Below are positions 26,215-35,255 of a stretch of 64,000 nucleotides of DNA, piece by piece. A program made the position numbers and the translations under genes. The notes below the pieces were generated by a model. The model saw only the letters and a program-made list of their open reading frames with translations. It was not told where the DNA came from and made no database searches. Source of the stretch: Euryodendron excelsum (Eukaryota > Streptophyta > Magnoliopsida > Ericales > Pentaphylacaceae); NCBI GenBank assembly GCA_033060915.1, contig CM065383.1, positions 10,734,001 to 10,798,000 of the forward strand, given 5' to 3'. Numbering within the stretch: the stretch's first letter is position 1; each line of letters starts with the position of its first letter.

Positions 26215-27291
26215 GAGATCCACCACAATGGTCAATTTATTCACACACCAAGTAAAGTGTACATGGGGGAAACAATTTTGTACATGGACAATTGTAACCC
26301 TGATAAGTTTTGTATAATGGATTTTAATGAGTATGTGAAGGATATTGGATATGAGGGGTTTGTAAATTATTAATATAGAATACCAGGGAGGGAATTAGAA
26401 GACAAGTACCAGCAATTGAGGGTGATCTTGCTGCAATATTTGGCCACATTCCTCCCAATAGAGGGATAGAAGTGTATTTAGAAGATGTAAGTGTGATGGA
26501 TTTTTTGCAGAGTTAAATGGGGTCTAGTGACTTCCCCAGTAGTAGTCAATCCAAAGTTATTATAGAAGAGATAGAATAAACAACTGAAGGTGATGGTCAT
26601 ATTGAGGCAGTGGGTTATGATAATGAAGGTGAAGAAGAAGATGATGACAATAATGAAGGTGAAGAAGATGGTGAAGATTGTGAATATGGGGAAGGTGAAA
26701 AAGATAATGATGATATTGGTTTTTATGATAGTGATTATGGAATGACAAATGATGATGATGATATATTTGATTATCATGTGGACAGGGGTGTTGAGTGGAC
26801 TGGAGTTGGGAGTGGTGGCAATGATAACCATGATAATGCATATACTAATGAAGTGGACATAGATTACATATTAATAGAATCTGATTGTGCATCAAGTGAT
26901 GAGCTTCATAGTATTTATGACTCTAGTGATAAGGAAAACAAAGGTTCAAGATATCCAGAGTTCAATCCTGATACAGACATGGGCACTGTGGAATTCAAAG
27001 TTAGAATGTTATTTGGTTCAGCCACTGAATTAAAGGCAACAGTGAGGGAGTATGCAATAAAGAATGGTAAGAATATAAAATTTGTGAAGAATGAGACCAC
27101 AAGGGTGAGGGTTGCTTACAAAGAGGGTTGTGATTGGGTGATCTTTGTTTGCATGATGCAAAATCAGCAAACTTTACAAGTTAAGACAAAATAGAAATAT
27201 ACATAATTGTGGCGGAACTTTCCAAAACAGAAATGTTAACTCTACATGGTTGTCAAAGAAGTACATTGATAGGTGGACTTTCATTGGATAG
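26215..27291 (+). pseudogene. MuDR/mudrA-type transposase remnant
   Basis: Pieces in different frames match the N-terminal half of plant MULE transposases. A first piece (26215 on) reads EIHHNGQFIHTPSKVYMG and ends at an in-frame TAA. An acidic Asp/Glu/Gly-rich stretch (from about 26610) leads into the MuDR DNA-binding domain (about 26985-27185: VEFKVRMLFGSATELKATVR, YAIKNG, CDWVIFVCMM). A frame change near 27185 then continues NCGGTFQNRNVNSTWLSKKY before a stop. The DDE catalytic domain is absent, apparently lost by deletion between here and the right TIR. It would have been the transposase of this element family. Confidence 0.75.
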
Positions 27292-28215
27292 CAAAATATT
27301 TTTCATTGAGAATATGAACCTTAATATAATAGGTGGACTTTCACACTACAAAAACAACCCCATAAATTCCATACCACAACCTAGCTCTTATACCATCTCA
27401 TTATAGTAAAGACAATTGTGCAGTCTCAGGTTTGAGGATCCATTTTTTTTTAACAAAGCAATACCCTATCACCATAACTAACACCCAAGACAACACTAGG
27501 CATGCCCACATCACATTTTTTTTTCTTTTTCTTTTTTGGTAAATCACTCTCCTGTTTAGTCATCTTCCTCAACAGTCCTGGAATGACTTGCTTCGAGTGG
27601 TCGCACATTGGAGGGTCATATCAAACAAAGAATCCACACCCTCCTTCTTGCTGTGAAATAACGTAAATATACATTATAAAATTGAAGGTATAAAAGAAAT
27701 TTATTTATATAGACATTTATACAAACACATTATGTGCTTACCCCATATTTCTCACATCCAGCAAATCTCCTGTCTGGGTTCGCCAAATTCCACGAGGTCC
27801 TCATGCTTGTTGGTCTCCCACAAGTACAAATCCTTCCTTCCAGGGCTGGATTGGGGTGCAAAATCCCTATAAAGCCCATCCCAGCAACGTAAGTAAAGAT
27901 CATGTGGTTCTTTTTTATCTATATTTCGGACGGCGTCCCCATGAGGGTTCATATTGGTGCTTGACCAAAAGGTTGAGGTGTTGATTAGCACAATTCGAAG
28001 TACAGGGGGCAAAGTGGGACATAGTGTAAACTATAGAGGTGCAAAATGTAATTGACCCTATAAAAAAATATAAAAATTATAACAACCATAGTACCTAAAA
28101 ATTAAAATAAAGGTATTACTTTTCCACTAAAATTTTCTTCTAAACAAGAGGGGCAAGCAAAACTACTTGGATTTGGAAGAAGAAAGGTAGAATTGCTAGA
28201 ATTTTGGAGGGAAAA

Positions 28216-28435
28216 TATAACTATTTTATAATGAACATTCAAAAGTATATAGGGTCCAAGAAAATTTTTTTAAATTTTAGAGGGGTCAATATACCTATTT
28301 TATCATAAATACTAAAAAAAATATAAAATCTAGAGTAATTTTTCAAAACTTATGGGGCCTAATACACCTATTTTCCTCTAAATATTTAAAAACATATAAG
28401 ACTAAAGGTAATTTTTCAAAATTTATGGGAGCCAT
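28216..28435. repeat. Three tandem units of about 71-75 bp
   Basis: Units start at about 28216, 28290 and 28361. Each contains ACCTATTTT near its start and a TTTTTCAAAAxTTATGGG-like end. They lie between the MULE and the right edge of the outer element and probably belong to the latter. Confidence 0.65.
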
Positions 28436-28617
28436 GACCCCGCCCACCCTCCTTGTAGGTCTGCCAATGGCTGAGGCAGTATTGGCAACTTAGTAGAGCT
28501 AGCCTTGAGAGATCAACCCCTTGTTTGACAAAAAATTATTGTATGCTTCTTGGCATAAGATCAGCTAGTGCTCTACCTACAGTGCCTAATAGTTTCGGCA
28601 ATTACGAAATTAATAGG

Positions 28618-29173
28618 TGATAATACAAATAATACAAGTGCAGCTGGTCAACCCCCTGTATGGACAGACCAGATCAGCTTGGCTCACATCTCTAGACCTG
28701 GCCTCATCTTCCTCTCCTGGGCTAGGCTTAGTAGTAGGCGAAGCGGCAGAGCTCCAGCGATGCACCAGACACCGCCATTAAGACACCCCGAGATTCTCGC
28801 CTAACCGATTGGCCCCCACGATCCCATGATTGGGACGGTTCCCCCACGAACGGGGGCATGGTCCATGGAGCCTAATATCAAGGCACGATACATCCCCACG
28901 AGGTTGGAGGCATAACTAGGGGGCACGATTGGCTATCCCATGAAGGTGCCCACGATCTAAGCTAACACTCTTATAAGAAGGGCAGTCATCACCTCTAAGA
29001 AGGTACGAGACACATTAACCCTGAATACTGTTACTTTGCCCATCTATCTCTAGTCTAACTTTGGCATCGAAGTGTCTTTGGCAGGCACTACACCGGTGTC
29101 CCAAGCAGGAGGATCTATCAACCCAATAGTTTTGCATCAAAGGTTGGGAAAGGCATACAAATTCACTGCATCA
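28618..29173 (+). repeat. 5' LTR of the Tat element
   Basis: It starts TGATAATAC and ends CTGCATCA, matching the 3' LTR at equal length. It would hold the promoter and R region; no TATA was assigned. Confidence 0.92.
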
Positions 29174-29177
29174 TCAG

Positions 29178-29195
29178 TTGGCGCCGTCTGTGGGA
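29178..29195 (+). other. Primer binding site of the Tat element
   Basis: TTGGCGCCGTCTGTGGGA begins 5 nt after the 5' LTR. It includes the TGG that pairs with the tRNA 3' CCA end, as needed to prime minus-strand DNA. The exact primer tRNA was not determined. Confidence 0.75.
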
Positions 29196-29214
29196 ACGAC
29201 ACTTTGATCGTTTC

Positions 29215-30496
29215 ATGGTCTTGACCCCATCCGATGCTGCATCAATTAGGTTAGACAGAGAAATGAAGGAACAAAGCACCGCCAGAATCGCTGCCTTGGA
29301 GCAGCAGATCATCGAAATGATGGTCGCTATGAACCAGTTCCAGTCTCGGAATCAAGAGTTGGAGAGGAGATTGCCACCGCCACCGGAGGCACCGACAATG
29401 GTGGATCCACCACCGCTAGAGGACCCACGGTGCCTGTAAACCAGCCTGTGGCAAGGAACTAAGGAGGCGACGCCGGAGGGGAGCAGAGGACCCAGCGCTT
29501 CCGGGAGAGAACCCTCCCCCGCGAGGGGCCGGATTCCACGCTGACGAAGCCTAGAGCCACGTCGACCTGTCTAAAGCAGCGACAGTGGTGCTTCCAAAGC
29601 ACACTGGTGAAACTTACCCGATGTGGGACGAGTAGTTGAAGGAAATGCAGGCCAAACTGGCTGGAGTGATTACGGCGGTGAAAGAAAAAGACCCCAGCAC
29701 GGTAGAAGAGCTGGTAAACCGGACAGATACGCTCTTCACACCAGCGGTAATGAGGATGCCCTTACCCCCGAAGTTCAAAATGCCCACGTTGGAGTCCTTC
29801 AATGGCACAAAGGATCCCCTGGACCACCTCGAGACATATAAAGACCTGATGGACCTTCAGGCGATTCCCAACGAGATTATGTGCAGGGCGTTTCCTACCA
29901 CCCTTAAGGGTCTGGCTAGGATCTGGTTCCATAGGCTCTCTCCCGGGACGGTCAATAAATTTGTGGACCTGAGCAGGTTGTTCGTCAGCCATTACATCGG
30001 GGGGCAGAGACAGATGAGGCCCTCCACCTCCTTGTTCAACACTAAGCAACGCGAGAAGGAGACCCTGCGTGAGTTTGTCACCCGTTTCAACCAAGAGACT
30101 CTCTATGTGGATGACCTGGATCAGAAAGTGGTAGTAGCAACTTTCATTGCAGGCGTCAGAACTCCCAAGTTCCTATTCTCCCTGGCCAAGGAGGTGCCCA
30201 AACCCATGGTTGCGCTAATGCTCCGAGCACAGAAATACATGAATGCAGAGGATACCCTCAAAGCCAAGGAAGACCAGGAGAGCACCACACCCAGCCCAGA
30301 CAAGAAGAGGACGGCTGAGAAAAAGAAAGATGATAGGGTAGTGAAAGCCCCAAGGGTGGCAGAACAGAAGCCACGAGGGGAGAGTGATAGGACTAAGCAG
30401 GCTAGGTACAACCAGCACTTTACCCCACTAAACACTTCTCTGGATCAAGTGCTCTACGAGATCAAGGGGGATACAGCGCTGAGATGGCCTGAGTGA
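29215..30496 (+). pseudogene. Tat element gag
   Basis: An N-terminal piece starting at the ATG at 29215 has a short coiled-coil-like stretch (ALEQQIIEMMVAMNQFQSRN). The main capsid part, in another frame from about 29636, reads KFKMPTLESFNGTKDPLDHL, LKGLARIWFHRL and REFVTRFNQE, hallmarks of plant Ty3/gypsy gag. A charged Lys/Glu-rich tail follows. The two pieces are split by a frameshift and a stop just before 29636; a zinc knuckle was not found. Gag would form the virus-like particle. Confidence 0.85.
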
Positions 30497-30727
30497 ATGA
30501 GGTCCCCACCAGAGAAAAGGCCAACCAACAAGTGGTGCCAATTCCACCAAGACCATGTGCATGATACGGAGGACTGTTACGACCTTAAGCAATAGATCGA
30601 GAATCTAATCAAACAAGGGAGATTAGGCAGATACATAGCGGGGGGTAGACATGACGAGAGGCGAGACCAGGCTCCAAGGCAGGCCGAGCAAAAAAGTCCA
30701 GAGAGGTAAAGGCAAAACCAGCAGCCC

Positions 30728-31420
30728 ATGGGCAAGATAAGGGTCATTTTTGGAGGTTTCGCAGGCGGCGAAGAGTCTTCATCAGCAAGGAAACGACATG
30801 CTAGGGAGGCACGGAGCCAAAGGAAGGTCATATCCATAGATCGGACAGTCAAAAAACCCAGGCCCGAGCATGATCCCATCACGTTCACTGATGAGGAGGC
30901 TGGGGCCACGTGTCAACCTCACGATGACCCCTTGGTCATATCAGCAATGGTATCCAATTTCGTGATCTGGAGAATCTTGGTGGATAGTGGAAGCTAGGCA
31001 GACATTCTTTTCCTAAAGGCCTTTGAACAGTTGAAGGTCGGCAGGGAAAAGTTACAACCGGTCAACTCCTCCCTAGTCGGCTTCACTGGCGACAGAGTTA
31101 CACCCCTGGGCTCCATAGCCCTACCAGTAACGCTAGGAACGACGCCTCAATAAACTACCAATATGGTAATGTTTTTAGTGGTGGATTGCCCCTCAGCTTA
31201 TAACATCATCGTGGGCAGAACAGCCATCAACGAATTCAAAGCCATACCTTCCACCTACCACCTGAAGGTCAAGTTCCCCACATCCCAAGGAGTTGGGGAA
31301 GCCAAGAGTGACCAGCAGACCGCCAGAGAGTGTTACATGGCATCCCTCAAGGAAGAGACCAAGGAGGCCATGTTGATTGAGGAGCTGGAGGTTCGAAGAG
31401 GTCGTGGTCGGAGGGCATGA
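30728..31420 (+). pseudogene. Tat element aspartic protease region
   Basis: The active-site motif reads ILVDSGS and is followed at once by a TAG stop and then ADILF; farther on come PLGSIALPVTLG and DCPSAYNIIVGRTAINEFKA, all typical of gypsy protease. Several in-frame stops show it is dead. It would have cut the Gag-Pol polyprotein. Confidence 0.8.
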
Positions 31421-31604
31421 CCAAACCAGGATAGTAAAGATCGGAACAGCAGCCTCCGGAGAATTCAAAGAGGAATTAAGGTGTTTCCTCAGGCATAATG
31501 CCAATGTTTTTGCTGGGTCTCATGAGGATATGCCGGGCATCGATACCCGGATTATTGCCGATCATCTAAACATGGACTGAACGGTAAAACCGGTCAGGCA
31601 GAAA

Positions 31605-32746
31605 ATGAGGTTCTTCGCTCCAGAGCGCAACGAAGCGGTGGCAAACGAAGTTGAAAAATTGATAAAGGCTGGCTTTATAAAGGAGGCTCAGTACCCAGCC
31701 TGGCTGTCCAATGTGGTGATGGTCAGGAAGGCAAATGGAAAATGGAGGATGTGCATGGATTTCACAGACCTGAACAAAGCATGTCCTAAGGATAGCTTCC
31801 CCTTACCTATAATAGATCAACTAGTGGATTTGATAGCAGGAAATGAGATGTTAACCTTCATGGATGCTTTCTCAGGTTACAATCAGATAAAGATGGCGGA
31901 ACATGACCAGGAGCATACGGCGTTCGTGATAGACAGAGGTCTGTATTGTTATAAAGTGATGCCTTCGACCTCAAGAATGCCGAGGTAACCTACCAGAGGC
32001 TTGTCAATCGCATGCTCAGCAATCAGATTGAGAGAAATATGGAAGTCTACGTAGATGACATGCTAGTAAAGAGCAAGCAAGCCACCAACTACCTAGCAGA
32101 CCTGGAAGAGACGTTCAAGAACCTGCGAACCTATAAGATGAAATTGAACCCTGCCAAATGCACTTTTGGAGTGGCATCTGGCAAGTTCCTGGGGTTCATG
32201 GTCTTCAACCGAGGGATAGAGGTTGACCCCGAGAAAGTCAGGGCAGTACTGGACATGCAGTCCCTAACGTCCACCAAGGAAGTTCAAAAGCTGGCTGGTA
32301 GAGTAGCAGCGCTAAACAGATTCATCTCCAGATCAACAGATAAGTGTCTTCCTTTCTTTAAAATTCTGCGTAAAGCTTTCGAGTGGACCCCTGAATGTGA
32401 ACAGGCTTTTCAACAACTCAAAGGATATCTAAGTTTAGTGCCACTGCTGAGCAGAACCGTGGAAGGTGAAGAGCTCTATCTTTACCTCGCCGTGTCAAAT
32501 ACAGTGATGAGCTCAGCCCTGGTCAAGCAAGAGGAAAGGGTCCAAAAACCTGTCTATTACACAAGTAGGGCCCTGAGGGGCGCAGAGGAGCGATACCTCA
32601 CAATGGAGCTGCTAACCCTCGCCCTCGTGACCTCAGCAAGGAGACTGAGGCCATACTTCCAGGCCCACACCATAGTTGTCTTGACAGACCAGTCATTGAA
32701 GAAGGTCCTCCACAAACCGGAGACCTCGGGAAGACTTGTCAAATAG
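31605..32746 (+). pseudogene. Tat element reverse transcriptase and first RNase H
   Basis: RT motifs appear in order: WRMCMDFTDLNKACPKD, FMDAFSGYNQI, then after a one-base deletion near 31965 the VYVDDMLVKS (YVDD) active site at about 32045, followed by KFLGFMVFNRGIEVDP. The connection and first RNase H reads PVYYTSRAL and EERYLTMELLTLAL. The frameshift separates palm motifs, so no enzyme can be made from this copy. Confidence 0.9.
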
Positions 32747-32869
32747 TCCATAAAACTCAGCTAATTTGATATCCAATACAGACCAAGACTAGCGATTAAG
32801 GGGCAGGCTATAGTAGACTTCATCGCTGAGTTCACCCACCCCACAACCTACCCCGGTGATAACTCCCTG

Positions 32870-33260
32870 TAGTCCTAGTGGGTGCTCAATGTAGACGGCT
32901 CCTCAACGGACAGAGCAAGCGGCGCTGGGGTCGTCCTTGTAACCCTTGAAAGGCACAAACTCGAGTATGCCATCAAGTTCAAATTCTCCGCCTCTAACAA
33001 TGAGGCTGAATACGAAGTCTTGATCGCTGGACTCCAAATGGCTTGTTGAATGGGGGTAGAGCCCGTCCTGGTACGGAGCGACTCTCAACTTGTGGTGGAA
33101 CAGGTCAAAGGAGAGTACGAGGCCAGAGGAGAAAAGATGCATGAGTATTATGAGATGGCTAAAGGCCTGGCAAGAAAATTTTCCAAAATACTACTAGAAA
33201 GAGTACCAAGACTATAGAACGAGGAGGCAGATCGACTGGCCAGGATTGCCTCATCTCAGG
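32870..33260 (+). pseudogene. Second (archaeal-like) RNase H of the Tat element
   Basis: The region reads WVLNVDGSS, SGAGVVLV, FSASNNEAEYEVLIAGLQ, VRSDSQLVVEQVKGEY and EEADRLARIAS. This D-E-D-D pattern, placed after the first RNase H, is the extra aRNH that defines Tat/Ogre-like elements. TGA and TAG stops interrupt it (for example near 32872, 33047 and 33217). Confidence 0.85.
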
Positions 33261-33280
33261 AGAACGACCCTGGAGTACCC

Positions 33281-34582
33281 ATGGAAGTGTTGGATTCGCT
33301 AAGCATTCAGAACCCAGAAATACTGCAGGTAGAACAAGAAATGGAATGGGTAACACCAATCAGAAACTACTTGGAGCTAGGGTCCTTACCAGCAGACAAA
33401 GTTGAGGTAAGAAGGATTCAGTATAGGGCCAGTAGGTACGCCCTAATAAACAATATTCTGTATAAAAGGGGACACAGCATGCCCTGGCTAAGGTGTGCAG
33501 GAAAAACAGACGCTGATTACATCATGAGAGAGGTGCACGAAAGGGTCTACAGCAACCACTCAGGAGGGAGAGCTTTGGCTAAGAAGATTCTCAGAGCAGC
33601 CTACTATTGGCCCATAATGGAGAAGGACGCCCAAGAGTTTGTAAGAAAATGTGACAAGTGCCAAAGATTTTCCAACATCCCAAGACAACCGGCCTAGGAA
33701 CTAGGGCCAATCCAGAGCCCTTGGCCTTTCGCCCAATGGGGAATAGACATAGTGGGGGCTCTGCCTTTAAGGAAAAGCTAGACCAGGTTCGCAGTGGTAG
33801 CTGTTGACTACTTCACAAAGTGGGCCAAAGCTGAGGCAGTTGCCACCATCACTGAGCAGAAAATGAAGAATTTTCTATGAAAGAACATCACATGTAGGTT
33901 CGGTATCCCAAAGGTAGTCATCATGGACAACGGGAAACAGTTCAAGGGCGGTCAGTTCGGTCAGATGTGCTCAAACCTCCAAATCAGCCATCACTTCTCT
34001 TCCCCAGAGCACCCCCAAGCCAACGGCCAGGTCGAAGTCACCAACCGAACACTGTTCAAAAGCATTAAGGCAAAGCTGAAGTAGGCGAAGGGCTTATGGG
34101 CGGAGGAGCTTCCCAATATCCCGTGGGCCTATAGAACAACAGAAAGGGTCGCAACAGGGCACACCTCTTTCTCCCTAACTTTCGGGTCTGAAGCGGTCAT
34201 CCTATTGAAGATAGGCCTGCATAGTCCCAGGGTTGAACATTTCCAGGCAGAAGCCAACAGTGAAGCCCTAGATGTGAGCCTAGACCAACTTGAAGAGAAA
34301 ATGATGTAAGCAGCCGTGGAAGTAGCTGTCTATCAACAAAGGATGCGTAGGTATCACGATGCCAGAGTGAAACCTAGGGCGTTCAAAGCAGGAGATATGG
34401 TTCTCAAGAGGGTCAATCAGTCTACCAAAAAGCCCAGTGATGGCAAACGCGGGCTAAATTGGGAAGGGCCATACACAGTCAAAGGGTTTTCCAAGAAAGG
34501 GACCTACTGGCTAATTAGAGTCGACGGCAAAGAGTTCCCCAACCCTTGGCATGCTGAACACCTGAGAAAGTACTATGTTTGA
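33281..34582 (+). pseudogene. Tat element integrase
   Basis: The N-terminal zinc domain (HERVYSNHSGG...YYWPIMEKDA...CDKCQRF) leads to the catalytic core with WGIDIVGALPL, VIMDNGKQFKGGQF and PEHPQANGQVEVTNR, giving the D, D and E residues. The C-terminal part ends with the GPY-type motif NWEGPYTVKG and HAEHLRKYYV. TAG stops lie at about 33695, 33779 and 34083, a TGA near 33878 and a TAA near 34306. The enzyme would insert the DNA copy. Confidence 0.88.
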
Positions 34583-34651
34583 TGTAACCACATTCTTTAA
34601 TGAGATTTTCGCTCTTTGAGGCCCCCAAAACGATCGTCTACTCGTATGACC

Positions 34652-35005
34652 CCTAAGGCTGGTCGGACAAGTCAAAAGGTCACAAGGCTACTAAGCCCAA
34701 CTGGTCAGTCCCTAAGGCTGACCAGACGAGCCGAAAGGCCACAAGGTTACTAAGCCCAACTGGTCAGTCTCCAAGGTTAACCATATAAGTCGAAAGCCCA
34801 CAAGGCTACTAAGCCCAAATGGTCGATCCCTAAGGCTGACCCGACTAGCCGAAAGGCCACAAGGTTACTAAGCCCAACTGGTCAGTCCCCAAGGCTGACC
34901 AGACTAGCCAAAAAGCCACATGGCTACTAAGCCCAAATGGTCAGTCTCCAAGGCTGACCAACCAAGCCAAAAGGCCGCAATACTACCTTGTCCAACTGAG
35001 CAGTC
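34652..35005. repeat. Six tandem 59-bp units in the Tat element
   Basis: Units start at 34652, 34711, 34770, 34829, 34888 and 34947, a constant 59-bp period. The core is AAGGCTGACC...GCCACAAGG...ACTAAGCCCAA..GGTCAGTC. The array fills the non-coding gap between the integrase end and the antisense ORF, the place where Tat/Ogre elements often carry tandem repeats. Copies differ from each other by several bases, so the array is not freshly amplified. Confidence 0.95.
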
Positions 35006-35255
35006 CCCAAGACTTAACATTTCAAGATTCTCAAGCCAACTTAGCACGATGGTTAGGTCATCCTGCTACTCAGAGTGACTATGATCCCTTGGAGATAGTC
35101 AAAAAATTCACAAAGACTACTGATAAACGCAAGAACATGAAGAATTAGTGAAGCAAACTTTTATTAATCCAGAGCGGTTACAAAAAAAAAAAAAAAAAAT
35201 TTACAAGTGTTGTGGGTCTTCTGATAAAATCAGGATTGGGCTTCATCCTCCTCTT

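Larger units (their letters stand above)
25353..28058 (+). mobile_element. Mutator-like element (MULE), non-autonomous, with long TIRs
   Basis: About 210 bp at the left (25353-25560) recurs inverted at the right (about 27850-28058) with roughly 80 percent identity by eye. Shared blocks include GTCAATTACATTTTG, AATCAACACCTCAACC, ATGGGGACGCCGTCCGAAAT and GCTGGGATGGGCTTTATA. Long TIRs that begin near a GGGTCAATTACA motif, together with a mudrA-type transposase remnant inside, identify a MULE. The flanks are A/T runs, so a 9-bp target duplication cannot be read with certainty. The catalytic part of the transposase is missing, so the copy cannot move on its own. Confidence 0.8.
25262..28470. mobile_element. 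Outer terminal-inverted-repeat element interrupted by a MULE
   Basis: The left edge CCAGTGGCAGAGCCA (25261-25275) pairs with the reversed right edge CCATTGGCAGACCTA (28456-28470). Between the edges and the nested Mutator-like element lie only about 90 bp on the left and about 400 bp on the right, the latter with three 71-75 bp tandem units. No coding sequence and no secure target duplication were found, so class and exact ends are open. The order of insertion (this first, MULE second) follows from the nesting. Confidence 0.4.

Noticed and set aside
34652..35005. Regular repeats considered as a CRISPR-like array
   Set aside because: Units are contiguous 59-mers without distinct spacers, inside a plant retrotransposon.
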